This document shows positions 10,311 through 20,396 of a stretch of DNA of 64,000 nucleotides, piece after piece (position 1 is the first letter of the stretch; every line of letters begins with the position of its first letter). The stretch comes from CAVTHW01 sp963734625 (GTDB taxonomy: Bacteria; Acidobacteriota; Terriglobia; Bryobacterales; Bryobacteraceae): the NCBI GenBank assembly GCA_963734625.1, contig CAVTHW010000003.1:744001-808000 (forward strand). The letters are read 5' to 3'. A model generated the notes under the pieces. That model saw only the letters and a program-made list of their open reading frames with translations, was not told where the DNA came from and ran no database searches. A program made the translations under genes and the position numbers.

Positions 10311-10341
10311 TTGCGGAAAGTTTTTGATACAGGGGGGCATA

Positions 10342-11967
10342 ATGGAACGGCGTGAGTTCATGAAATCAGCGGTCGCGGGGCTGACCATTCTACCGAGCGG
10401 CACTCTTCTGGGGCAGAACGCCCCGTCCAACAAGCTGAATATCGCTCTGATCGGCGCGTGGGGACGCGGCACGGCGCACTTCGGCGTACTTTCCAACGAG
10501 AACGTGGCAGCGCTGTGCGATGTGAACGAGCTGCGGCTGACGGAAGCCTTGAGGGTTTTCCCTAAAGCCCAGACTTACTGGGACTGGCGCAAGTGTCTCG
10601 ACCAGAAGGGGCTGGACGCGGTGGTGATTTGCACCGCGGATCACCAGCACGCATTCATAGCCAACTGGGCGCTGAACCGCGGCATGAACGTGTACTGCGA
10701 GAAGCCGCTGGGCATTTGTGTAAATGAGACGCGCACCGTGCGCGCCAACTATCTGAAGAATCGCAGCCGGGTTGCCACCCAGCACGGCACCCAGCGCCAT
10801 GCCTACCCCAACTTCGAACGCGTGCGCGAACTGATACTGGATGGCGCGATCGGGGATCTCATAAGAGTCTCCTCCTGGGACGCCCGCCAGCTCCCGCGGC
10901 CCGGCTATCCCACCGGCGAGAGCGAGCCTCCGGCTTCGTTGCACTACGATCAGTGGATCGGCCCATCCCCGTTCCATCCTTACAGCCCGCAGTACTTCGC
11001 CGCGCCAGGCCCGGGCAACAACTGCCTTTCGTGGAATATGTACCGGGACTTCGGCGTCGGCCAGATGGGCGACATGGGCGCGCACACCATGGACCTGGTC
11101 TGGAACTGCATCGATGCGGGGGCTCCGGTCGGCATCGAGCCCGACATGAACGTCAGCGACCAGTACGACCCCAACATCACCCCGGTCAAGTTGAAGGTGA
11201 CTTTTGAGCATCCCAAGAATGCCTGGCGCGGGCCGATCACCTCGGTCTGGTATCAGGGCGGATTGAAGCCGCCCACTCCGAGGAGCTATATGGACGTGAC
11301 GAGAATTGGTAACGGAGCGATTTTCGAGGGCACCAAGGGCGTCATCCTCGCCGATTTCACCTCCCGCACCATCCTCCCGAACAATGACGACGGGGACATG
11401 ACCTATTACCGGCGGCGGAGTAAGGAAGAGCTGCTCCCGCTGGTCGGCGGCTTGGGGCAGCTTTCGGCGCCGGCGGGCGGCGGCGCGCGCCGGGGCCCCA
11501 CTGCCACGGCACAAGGCGGGCGTGGCGCAACTCCAGCGGGTAGCAGCGCACCTCAGGCGGGCCGCGGCGCACCTCAGGCGGGCCGCGCGGCTGCACCGCC
11601 TACTGCCCAGGCCCGCGGCGGCGTCGGGCCGGATGGATTCCCCATTGTCACGCTGCTTCCCGGGGATATCCCGCCCGCAATCGGCACGCCGAGTTCCTTC
11701 ACCGGTCCCGTCAAGCCCGCTTCCGGGGGCGGGACGATCTTCCAGCAGGAATGGCTCGACGCCTGCAAGGGGAAGAACAACCGCAAGACTCACTGCGACT
11801 TCGATTACGCCGGCACCATGATAGAAACCATGCTGCTGGGCCTGGTGGCGCATCGGGCCGGCAAGCGAATTGAATACGATCCGGTTGCCGGCAGGGTGAC
11901 CAACGCTCCCGAAGCCAATGCGTGGCTGACGCGCGAATACCGCCCCGGCTGGACCCTGAACGGCTGA
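10342..11967 (+). CDS. Gfo/Idh/MocA family oxidoreductase with Tat-like leader and RGA-rich insert
   Basis: The ATG at 10342 is preferred over the in-frame ATG at 10324 because a G-rich ribosome site (AGGGGGG) falls between them. The 541-residue protein begins with a Tat-like leader (ERREFMKSAVAGL). Then comes a Rossmann NAD(P) domain: ALIGAWGRGTAHF, ALCDVNE, and CTADHQHAFIANWAL leading to the hallmark EKPLG. The C-terminal domain has MGAHTMDL. Around residues 378-430 there is a low-complexity Gly/Ala/Arg/Pro insert not part of the fold. Family members oxidise or reduce sugar hydroxyls; several act in 3-keto-glycoside pathways. A close paralogue lies at 60521-62222. The substrate is unknown; an exported location is inferred from the leader. 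Confidence 0.88.
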   Translation: MERREFMKSAVAGLTILPSGTLLGQNAPSNKLNIALIGAWGRGTAHFGVLSNENVAALCDVNELRLTEALRVFPKAQTYWDWRKCLDQKGLDAVVICTADHQHAFIANWALNRGMNVYCEKPLGICVNETRTVRANYLKNRSRVATQHGTQRHAYPNFERVRELILDGAIGDLIRVSSWDARQLPRPGYPTGESEPPASLHYDQWIGPSPFHPYSPQYFAAPGPGNNCLSWNMYRDFGVGQMGDMGAHTMDLVWNCIDAGAPVGIEPDMNVSDQYDPNITPVKLKVTFEHPKNAWRGPITSVWYQGGLKPPTPRSYMDVTRIGNGAIFEGTKGVILADFTSRTILPNNDDGDMTYYRRRSKEELLPLVGGLGQLSAPAGGGARRGPTATAQGGRGATPAGSSAPQAGRGAPQAGRAAAPPTAQARGGVGPDGFPIVTLLPGDIPPAIGTPSSFTGPVKPASGGGTIFQQEWLDACKGKNNRKTHCDFDYAGTMIETMLLGLVAHRAGKRIEYDPVAGRVTNAPEANAWLTREYRPGWTLNG

Positions 11968-12000
11968 GCCCGGCAGGCCTCGCAAGCTGAAGGCGGCGTT

Positions 12001-12666
12001 TTATCGCTCCCAGCCGGCGGCCCCGCGCAAGGGAACGAAGCGGCAGAGCGTCGCGGTGCGGGTGTGGAGCGCGCCCTGGCTCTTGGTGATGACGCGCAGT
12101 TCCTGGTCCCACATGGAGCCGACGGGGATCACTAGCCGGCCCGGGTCCCGAAGCTGGTCCAGCAGACCGGAGGGCACATCGGGCGCGGCGGCGGCGACGC
12201 AAATGGCGTCGTAGGGCGCGTACTCGGGCCAGCCTGATGAACCGTCTCCACACACCACGCTGACATTGCCGGCGCGGCCCGTCCGTTCCAGGTTGAGCCG
12301 CGCGATCTCCGCCAGTTCGGGAATGATTTCGACCGAAATCACCCGGGCCGCCAGTGCGCCCAGCACGGCGGCGTGGTAACCGGAACCCGCCCCGACATCC
12401 AGCACGGTCTCGACGCCCGTCAGCTCCAGGCACTGGCTCATCAGCGCGGTCATGTAGGGCTGCGAGATGGTCTGGACGAAGCCGATCGACACCGGCTCAT
12501 CCGCATAGCTCGACGAACGGTTTTCCAGAGGGACGAATTCCTCGCGCGGAATATCGAGCATCGCCTGAAGCACACGCGGGTCGCGGATGCCCCTGGGACG
12601 GAGTTGCCGCTCCACCATTTCCCGGCGTCGGCTAGTCCAATCGGAGGCTTCCTGAGGTTGGCTCAC
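12001..12666 (-). CDS. pcm: Protein-L-isoaspartate O-methyltransferase
   Basis: A GTG start at 12666 overlaps the TGA stop of the TamB-like gene (GTGA), so it is very likely translationally coupled; the open frame upstream of it is shadow. The 221-residue product has MVERQLRPRGIRDPRVLQAM, the FVPLE segment, the active-site-like ISQPYM, and the SAM motif VLDVGAGSGYHAAVL followed by the acidic VISVEI. These are diagnostic for PIMT, which methylates isoaspartyl residues to repair aged proteins. Being last in an envelope-assembly operon is unusual and may mean repair of envelope proteins, or simply shared transcription. No signal peptide is evident. Confidence 0.92.
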   Translation of the reverse strand: MSQPQEASDWTSRRREMVERQLRPRGIRDPRVLQAMLDIPREEFVPLENRSSSYADEPVSIGFVQTISQPYMTALMSQCLELTGVETVLDVGAGSGYHAAVLGALAARVISVEIIPELAEIARLNLERTGRAGNVSVVCGDGSSGWPEYAPYDAICVAAAAPDVPSGLLDQLRDPGRLVIPVGSMWDQELRVITKSQGALHTRTATLCRFVPLRGAAGWER

Positions 12667-15600
12667 TTGAACTGCTTCTTGAATTGGAACTCGATTCCAA
12701 ACAGCCCGTTCGCTTCTCTCACCGCCAGCACCGACCACTGGCGGCTGACGTTCCACTCCAGCCTCACCAACTGCTGCTCCTGCGCGAGGCTGGTCACATA
12801 GGTCAAGGTGATGTTACCGGAAATGCGCTGCTCGATAGTGAGCTGGGCCTCGGGGTTGCTTCCCAGGCCGGAGATCCTGGGATTGATCTGGATACGGCTG
12901 ACCCCAAAGAGCCGCTGAAGCCTGCCCGTGAACGGCTCCGCCAGCGCCTGCCCGATGATGTTGCTCACCCCCATCGTGGGCGAATTCAGAAGCTGTCCCG
13001 ACTGCACGGCTAGCTGCGACGTGCCGGACGTGGGGGTATCTCCCACCGCTAGAAGCGCGACGATTTCGCTGGGCTGGAGCGGAGGGTCCGAGCGATAGGT
13101 CGCCTTTAGCCGCCGTCCAGGGGCCCGAGTAATTCATGGTTACGTCGATGCCTCTGACCCGTGTTTGCATGTCGAGGTTAAGCACCGGCTCCAAGCGGAT
13201 GGGGTTCAGAAAAGAGATCTCTCCGCGGGTAATTGTGTAGCGTGTGCCGAACAACTCGGTCTCTCCGTGGTTGATGGTGAAACGTCCGAGCAGGATCGGT
13301 TTGTACGGAGTACCCCTGAGTTGAAGGTCGGCTTCGGCCTGGATGTCGCGGGTGAGCGACGTTTCAAACCGGGCGTTGGGGCTGCTTTCCACCCGGATGT
13401 TGAGCTGCATGCCGCGCAGCAGTTCGTTTTCGGCTGCGGGAGACGCGAGGGGCTGCGAGGAGTGCGCCGTCAAGGTGGCAAGGACCTCCTGAGTAAGAGC
13501 GGAACGCAGCAGCGTGACCTTGCCGGAAAGCACGCTACGGCCCGCCGTGCCGCTAAGGAGGAGCGTGGCGTCCAGCGTCGTGCTGACCCCCGCCGGGTAC
13601 CGCACTCGAACCTGTTGGGCCACGGCTTGAAGCCCGTACGTCGGCCGGCCCCCGCCGAAACCGGCGAAACCGTTCAGGGTAAGCTTGCCGCCCCCGGTCT
13701 CGGCGGTGACATTGTTTATCGTGGCCCGGTCCCGCGACAGCGAAATGACGCCGTTGGCATTGTTGATTCCGTTGGGAACGCCGCTCAGATAGAAGGACCC
13801 GTTCTTTAGTTCCAGGCGCCCATAAAGCTCCGGATTAGCCAGAGACCCGCGAATGTTGGCGTCCAGCGTCGATTCGCCCGCCGAGGTGAGATTCGGCTCG
13901 AATATCTGCAACACCGCCAGGTTTAGCCCCCCCTGTATGCGCAGATCGTACATGTTGTTGCCAGCCGCCAGGCCGATCCGGCCCGAGGCCTCGATGCTCG
14001 TTTCCGGCCCCGCAAACCGTACGGATTCGAAGCGGATCTCCTTCTGAGATACCGTAACGACCACCGGGCCAACGCTGCGTAGCCCCAAACCCTGCGCCTT
14101 CAATTCCTGCAGCGGCAAGATCTCCAGCGTGGACATCTCGATCCGGGCATTCCAGGCCGCCGGCATCAAAGCGGCGCCGCCAAACGTGACCTTGCCCTCG
14201 GCGGTGGCCTCCAGCGGCCGCCGCGCTCCCTTCGTGAGCGGGGTCAGCCAGGGCCAGACCGCGGAGAGGCTCAGTCCCTTGAAACCGATCTCGCCCTGCA
14301 TGGGGTTGTTCTCTTTGAGGCTGCAAGTGAGCTTGCCGCTGAGCTGGGAGCCAGCCATCGCACCGTTCAGCGCGAGCGTTACTGCGCCGTTCTGGGTTTC
14401 GATCGCCAGCTTCAAATTCCCCATGGGCCTTTTTCCAACGGCCAGTCCGCGAAGGGATACGTTGCCGGAAAGACCGGTCAGGAGTGGCTTGGAGTTGCTG
14501 ACCGCCAGCGTTCCGCGCAATTGAAGCGCGAGCGTCCCATCTACAGCCTCCGGCACGCCCGCAACCCCCTTTAGATCCTCCAGCGGGATCGCAGTGCTCG
14601 AGACCTCGAAGCGCACGTCGCCGCTGCGCACGTCGTTCAGATGATAGGAATAGGCGGCGTTGCCTTGAAGCCGCGCGGCGCCGGAAGCAAGTTGCAGCGA
14701 TTCCAGAGAGAAAGACCTGTCCCCGTAGCGGACCTGCGCCACGGCCTGGTCCACGCGCCTTCCCAGCACCTCGGCCTGCGCCAGCGCCGCTTTGCCCGTC
14801 ACTACAGGCGACCCGATCGTACCGGCAAGCTGGAATGAGCCGGACAACACACCCCGCACTGGAACCTTCTCACCCGTCCGAGCCAGCTCCTCTTCGACCG
14901 ACAAACCGCCCAAACTGATGGCGCCTTCGAGCCGGCCGGTCTCAATTGGCTTCCAGTCGCTCAGTTGAACCCGCACATTTCCCCGAAGCCGCGCCGGTCC
15001 CTGATCCACGGCAAAATTGCTTGCCTGGAGGCTCGACCTGCCGACAGTAATGTCACTCTCCAGCCGGTCGATCAGCCGCCCCTGGTACACAACCCTGGAA
15101 ACCGTCAAGTGGCCGGAAGCCCGGGGATCGTCCAGCTTTCCCTGGATCGCTCCGCTGAACTTCGCGCTGCCCCCCTTCAACGCGAAGGGGATCGAGTGCG
15201 GAAGGCCCGCGCTGAAGAGCGAGGCGATGCGCAGGACGTCGTTCAGATCCGTGGACTCCGCCTCGACCTGGAGATTTCTTTCCAGCGCCCCCTTGAAGCG
15301 CACACGGGAAGTCGGCGTCGCCAGATACGAGTCGCCCAGATCCAGGGTTCCGGCGGCTTGATCGAATGATGCGTCCACCAGCCCGCTTACAGGCTGCCCA
15401 CCCGCCGCCGCCACCACCGACAATTTGGCGCCGGCCTTGACCCCGGAAACGCCCGAACCGCGCAAGACTCCTGCCACTTCCAAGGGACCGGAAACCGACC
15501 CGCTCCAAGCCGCTCCTTCGATCCCACGCAACCGCGCCACCTCGACTAGAGAAGCCTCCTTGAGATTCCCCGACAGGTGAAAGCCGCCGGACTCTCGCCA

Positions 15601-16647
15601 ATCAGCCTGGCCGGAGAACGAACCGCCAAGCGCACTGAGGTTGAGATCGAGAAGTTCCGCGCGCCCCGGTCTGGCTTCCAGCCGGGAGGCAATGCGAATG
15701 TTCCTCGCGGTTCCGCCTGGGACGCGCAAGGAAAGTCCGGACCCCGAGACCCGCGAAATCACTTCGTAATCCGAGGGGCCGGCATAGGCGAGCTTGCCTG
15801 TCAGGCTCATGACGCCTTGCACCGTTGCCGGCAACTTCGCGGCAGCCTGCAATTCCGCCAGGCTGAGCTTGGCGTCGAAAGAGAGGCTGGCCCGCGGCGA
15901 CAGCAGGTTGTCGATTGTGCCGTTCGCCTCAACGCTGGATTTCTCAGTGCTCAAACGGGAGGAGCGGATCAGCACCCGATTGGTTTCGATGGCGAGCGAA
16001 ACGCTCGCTGCGATAGCCAATGGGGCTACCGCCGTGGAACCCAATTGCAGCTCGCGGAAGGAGACCTCGCCGCTGTAGCGCGGCGCGGCCGATTCGTACA
16101 CCAGGTGCACGCTCAAATCTTCGCAGCGGGTGTCCAGAGGTATCCGCCGTTCGGCAACTTCAATGCGGCCGCCCTCCACGCGGAAGTCCCCAATGGCGAG
16201 AGAGAGCAGTTCCTCCACGGGATGCCGGCCAATCCGTGCCACCTCCGGCTGCGGGAGATTGGTAGTGCCGTCCGGATAGACCAGGACCCGCACCCGCGGT
16301 TGGGAGACAATCAGGGACGCGATATTGATGTCCCGGCGAAGCGCGGAGATCACTCGCAGGCCCACCCGGATCGAAGCCGCCTGGAACAGCGGCGGCTCCC
16401 CGGAGCGCTCTCGTCCCCGTAGCACGAAGGGCTTGACTTCAGCCTGGAGACGCCACCAGTCGAAGCTGAACGCCCCGATCTCGGCCTTGCCGCCAGTGAC
16501 TTTCTCCACCTCGGCCACGATCCGCCGCTTCACCTGGTCGGCGAACCAGTCAGACCGTATGATGAGGACCGCCGACACCGTCAGCAGCAGACACAATCCG
16601 GCCCCCACCGCGAGGGCCCGAAGAAGAATGGCCACTGGTCTGGTCAC
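12663..16647 (-). CDS. tamB: TamB-like translocation/assembly protein, one frameshift near the C-terminus
   Basis: The start is a GTG at 16647 that overlaps the previous gene's stop (GTGA). A single N-terminal membrane helix (ILLRALAVGAGLCLLLTVS) is followed by an AsmA-like segment and about 1,100 residues of repetitive beta-strand sequence, as expected for the TamB/YtfN beta-taco that spans the periplasm. The conserved DUF490 C-terminus (GGGKLTLNGFAGF, TRDIQAEADLQLRGTP, ETELFGTRYTITRGEISFLNP) is present. The frame breaks within 13104-13125: after MNYSGP the protein resumes in the next frame and ends with ISGNITLTYVTSLAQEQQ and FKKQFK at 12663. One extra base explains it. As the C-terminus is essential in studied TamB proteins, a sequencing error is likely. 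It works with the adjacent Omp85 protein. Confidence 0.85.
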
Positions 16648-17363
16648 TGGAAGGCCTCCGGCTTGTACACGATTCGGGCGCGGCCCTTCGCCTCCTTGAG
16701 CCACTCGTCCAGCAAACGGTTCACACGCTCGGCCCGCAGCGCATCCGCAACCTGATCGCGGACCTCATCGAACGCTGGAGCCGGCCCCTGGCTTCTATTC
16801 TTCCACTGCGGCACGAACCGTTCGGAATAGTAGGCGCGGAGATCATCCTCCAGGAATTGGACAGCGGGGCCAAAGCGAATGTCGACGAACCTCGAGACCG
16901 CTGTCTGCTCCAGCAGATAGCGTTTCAGCTCTTCTTCCGTGATGCCGTAGGAAGAGAGCGCCTCGCGGTATGCGGCGTCGCCGGAGAACTGTTCCTTCTT
17001 TAAGGAAGCGAGCTCCGGCGCGGCTTCCGAGGCCTCTGGAGAGGGGTACCGGCTGAGCTCCGCCTCTTCCTGAATCAAAGCGCGTTCCACTAGACGATCA
17101 GCGGTCTTCCTCTTGGACTCGGGCGAAAAGTCCGGCTTGGCCTGGTTCATGAAGGCGCTCAGCCGGATCTCAAGCTCTACGTCGCTCGCGGCGATCACGC
17201 GCTTGCCCACGGTGACGGCGATCCGGTCGATGATCTCCGCCCGGCCGGCGGCCGCAAGCAGCAACACCAAAACGAGCATGGTGACACTGAAGTAGCTTGA
17301 CCGCTTGCTTACGCGCGCGGCTCCGTAACAGAGCCGCGACCGTGAGGGAGCGGAGATTAGCAT
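16644..17363 (-). CDS. SurA N-domain-like periplasmic chaperone
   Basis: The ATG at 17363 shares its A with the TGA stop of the Omp85 gene (TGATG), implying coupling. The 239-residue product has a hydrophobic leader (FSVTMLVLVLLLAAAGRA) and then a SurA-type N-terminal chaperone start (EIIDRIAVTVGKRVIAASDVE) with long helices. No parvulin PPIase domain is visible, so it would be a chaperone rather than an isomerase. Sitting between an Omp85 barrel gene and a TamB-like gene, it probably escorts outer-membrane proteins. A later start (VSKRSSYFSV) is also possible. Confidence 0.78.
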   Translation of the reverse strand: MLISAPSRSRLCYGAARVSKRSSYFSVTMLVLVLLLAAAGRAEIIDRIAVTVGKRVIAASDVELEIRLSAFMNQAKPDFSPESKRKTADRLVERALIQEEAELSRYPSPEASEAAPELASLKKEQFSGDAAYREALSSYGITEEELKRYLLEQTAVSRFVDIRFGPAVQFLEDDLRAYYSERFVPQWKNRSQGPAPAFDEVRDQVADALRAERVNRLLDEWLKEAKGRARIVYKPEAFQ

Positions 17364-20323
17364 CAGAATGTCTGCCCCAGGGAGAAGTGGAATTGGAACC
17401 GGCTGATGCGCTGGTTCGTCTGCAACCCGTTGGCAGGGTCGCTGCAAGCCACGAGTTGGTCGAGCGTTCCGCTGCACCCGAAAAAGCGCGGCGAGTTCGG
17501 CACATAAGCCAGATCGATGCGGACGGGCCCTATCGGCGTGCGGTACCGGATGCCTATGCCCGGACTGTGAACCATGTAGTTGAAGTCCTGGAGGCCGCGC
17601 TGGCGCACGCGAAAGGAGATTTCCTGCACCCGGGAGTAGACGTTGCCCATGTCGTAGAACAACACACCCCCGAGGTTAGCGCCGAACAGGGGGAAGCGAA
17701 GCTCGGTGTTGAACATCAGCAGAGCGTTGCCTCCCAGCGGGAAGCCCGTAGCCGTGTCTCGCGGGCCTGCCTGGTTGTCCGGGAAACCGCGATGGCTCGA
17801 CGCGCCGCCGGCGAAGAACCGCTCGGCGAGCGGAATCGCGTGGAATTCCGACGCCACTCCGGGAGGGATCCGCAGCGGCTGTATCCAGCCAAAGGAAATA
17901 TTCCGAGCCAGTACCAGCTTGGGGCCGATCGGATGATATGTGGAGTTGCGCGCCAGCAGCCTGGAGAAGTCCGTCTGCGAGCCGAAGTACTTGTCGGCGA
18001 CGCCCACATCGACAGAATTGTAGGTCCCCCGGTGCGAATCCACGGGATCGTCGCGCCGGTCATCGACGTAAGCGACGCTGGGCATGCCGACGCGGACCGA
18101 TTGGGACAGGAGCGGAATCAATAGTTCGTTGATCTTCACGGAGCTGACGCCCACGCGGCGGTAGGCCATCCGGTAAAAGACGGTCCGCGACCGCGTCCAT
18201 CGCTGCGCGATCTGCGCCGACACTTCCCAGCGCCGGACCGAGAACGTGCGCACATCGCGGGAAGTGTCGAACAGCGCCGTGAAGGAGAGATCCACGCTCT
18301 GCCAGCTGCGGATCTGGGGCGCCAGGTACGTGACCTCCGCCCGCTGCTGCAAGCTCGACGCCCTTCCGCGGAGGCTGACCGTGTGCGCCAAGCCCAGAAA
18401 ATTGAGCCGGCTCAGGCCCAGGGACACGCGTGGGCTGAATCCGGCCTGACCGGCGGGCGACGCCAGGCTGGTCTGGCCGCCGCCGATTCGGGCAATCTCC
18501 AAGCCGAAGCCGGCCGACATCGAGTACTTTCTGGATTCCTCCAACTGCAGGACCAGGTTTCGGTCCGGTTCCTCGCCGTCGGGGTTCTGCACCGCCATGT
18601 CTACCTTGGCGAAGATCCCCAGATCGTACAATCGCCGCTCGGTGGCGAGCATCTGCGTCTGAGAAACCGGATCGCCGGCCTTGAGCGCAATCCGCGGCTC
18701 GACCAGGCTCGGCCGCGTGGTCTTGAGGCCGTTCACGAAGATCGTCCGCACGAAGTGCCTCTGGCCCTCCACAATCATGTAGCGCAGGTTCACCCGGTTC
18801 GGTTTGCCGGAGTCGGCGTAACTCCAATCGAAAGAAACTTCGGAGTAACCTTTTTCGAAGTAGTAGGCCAGGATGTTGTCGCGATCCGAAGCGACGTTCG
18901 CCTCGCTGAACGGCTGTCCCGATCCGGCCTGAAGCATGGACCGGATCGCTTTTTCGCTTTCCGCGCTGGCGCCAGTGAACTCGACCCCGGAGACGAACCA
19001 CTGGCTGCCCTCTTCGATCTTAATTGCGACGGCGATGTCCCCTGCGTTGCCGCCGAAATCGGACTGCACTTCGGAACTTACCTTCACGTCGCGGAATCCG
19101 TTGGTCAGGTACAATCCTTTGACGGCGTCTACGTCGTTCTGAAGCATGCTGGCGCTAAAACGCCCGCGGCGAACCTGCGTCGAAGCTGGTGTCACGAACA
19201 TCCGCTCCCGGATGGTGGTGGTGTTGAAGTAGCGGTTTCCCTGCACCTCAATCTGGGCGAGCTTGTGCCGGTCGCCGCGCTCGATCACGTAGCGTATCCT
19301 GAGCACGCCGCTGTCCACAGTCTGCGATGGGGCGTCGATTTTCGCGTCGAAGTAGCCCTGCATCTGGAAGTAGTCCGTCAGGTTGCGTACCCCCTCGAGC
19401 AGCAGGTCGAGGTCAACCGACTGCTCTTCGAAGACGGGCACCAGGCGCCGCAAACGCGACTTCGACACTTTCGCTCCCGAGGTTTCGATGACCACCGGGC
19501 TCCCTTCGGCGATCTCCAGCACGGGGATGGCGCGGCCGGTAGCCGGGTTATGGTCGATTCTGACGAGCGTGACCTTGGCCATCAGATAGTCTTGCTTGCG
19601 GTACGCCTGAAGGATGCTCTCGATGCCCCGTTGGGTGCGGGTCTCGTTTACGGGCTGCCACCCAAACCAGCCTTTCCATCCCGTGTCGCCGATGATTTTG
19701 GCCGTCGGGCGCGTGAGATTCCCTTGCACTACTGGCGCTCCGTAGCGTGCGCGGGCGCCCGGCGTCACAACAAATTCCACGTCCTCTTGCTGGGTTTGAC
19801 TGTCCCCGAAACTGAAGCGCGGCTCGATCTTGGCCTGGTAGAATCCGTTGGCCGTCAGCACGCGCTGAAGTTGCTCAACGGCCCGGGTGACCCCGTCGCT
19901 ATCGAGCGGGCTTCCCAGGGTGAGGCCAGTGGAGTTCACCAGTTCGCCCGACCCGGGCGGAGACGGTACGCCGGTAACCGAGACGGCGTTCACGAACCAG
20001 GCGCCCTTGGTCAGGAAGCGGACCACCACCTCGCCGCCTTTCGACTCGGCTTCCACGGCGATATCCGAGTAGCGGCCCGTCGCGAAAAGCCGGCTGATCG
20101 ACTCCCGCACCTCGGTCAGCTTCAACGGCGCGCCGGTCCTCAAGACCACAATCTTTTCCAGCTCAACCGCCGTCAGCGGCTGCTGTGCGGGCTCAAAAGC
20201 GACGGACCCGACCGTCTTCCCCTCATAGTCCGCGACCGCCGCCGACAGTATCCCGGCTGCGAGGCAGAGCGTCAGGGTACATACCTTACAGATACGAGAG
20301 CCGGACCGGAGCACTACCTGCAT
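17363..20323 (-). CDS. Omp85/BamA-like outer membrane assembly factor with several POTRA domains
   Basis: The chosen start is the ATG at 20323, which gives a signal peptide (CTLTLCLAAGILSAAVA); the frame extends further upstream only as antisense of the next gene. The 986-residue protein has a long N-terminal half of repeated POTRA-like units, such as VGSVAFEPAQQPLT, KLAQIEVQGNRYFNTTTIRE and VSGVEFTGASAESE. The C-terminal half is a D15/Omp85 barrel with the hallmark FFAGGASSHRGFPDN (the R-G-F/Y motif of strand 12-loop 6), GNALLMFNTELRFPLF, and a terminal aromatic FSLGQTF. It inserts beta-barrel proteins into the outer membrane. Next to surA-like and tamB-like genes it may be the TamA partner or the main BamA; that cannot be decided here. 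Confidence 0.9.
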   Translation of the reverse strand: MQVVLRSGSRICKVCTLTLCLAAGILSAAVADYEGKTVGSVAFEPAQQPLTAVELEKIVVLRTGAPLKLTEVRESISRLFATGRYSDIAVEAESKGGEVVVRFLTKGAWFVNAVSVTGVPSPPGSGELVNSTGLTLGSPLDSDGVTRAVEQLQRVLTANGFYQAKIEPRFSFGDSQTQQEDVEFVVTPGARARYGAPVVQGNLTRPTAKIIGDTGWKGWFGWQPVNETRTQRGIESILQAYRKQDYLMAKVTLVRIDHNPATGRAIPVLEIAEGSPVVIETSGAKVSKSRLRRLVPVFEEQSVDLDLLLEGVRNLTDYFQMQGYFDAKIDAPSQTVDSGVLRIRYVIERGDRHKLAQIEVQGNRYFNTTTIRERMFVTPASTQVRRGRFSASMLQNDVDAVKGLYLTNGFRDVKVSSEVQSDFGGNAGDIAVAIKIEEGSQWFVSGVEFTGASAESEKAIRSMLQAGSGQPFSEANVASDRDNILAYYFEKGYSEVSFDWSYADSGKPNRVNLRYMIVEGQRHFVRTIFVNGLKTTRPSLVEPRIALKAGDPVSQTQMLATERRLYDLGIFAKVDMAVQNPDGEEPDRNLVLQLEESRKYSMSAGFGLEIARIGGGQTSLASPAGQAGFSPRVSLGLSRLNFLGLAHTVSLRGRASSLQQRAEVTYLAPQIRSWQSVDLSFTALFDTSRDVRTFSVRRWEVSAQIAQRWTRSRTVFYRMAYRRVGVSSVKINELLIPLLSQSVRVGMPSVAYVDDRRDDPVDSHRGTYNSVDVGVADKYFGSQTDFSRLLARNSTYHPIGPKLVLARNISFGWIQPLRIPPGVASEFHAIPLAERFFAGGASSHRGFPDNQAGPRDTATGFPLGGNALLMFNTELRFPLFGANLGGVLFYDMGNVYSRVQEISFRVRQRGLQDFNYMVHSPGIGIRYRTPIGPVRIDLAYVPNSPRFFGCSGTLDQLVACSDPANGLQTNQRISRFQFHFSLGQTF

Positions 20324-20396
20324 GATACTGCAAGCATTGCTATTCTTGCCTGCGGGCGACTTGCTTCCCCAGCCGGGCTTGGAGGACACTGGGGCT

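Noticed and set aside
10390..11985. 531-codon minus-strand frame opposite the Gfo/Idh/MocA gene
   Set aside because: Shadow of the real gene; no ribosome site or known motifs.
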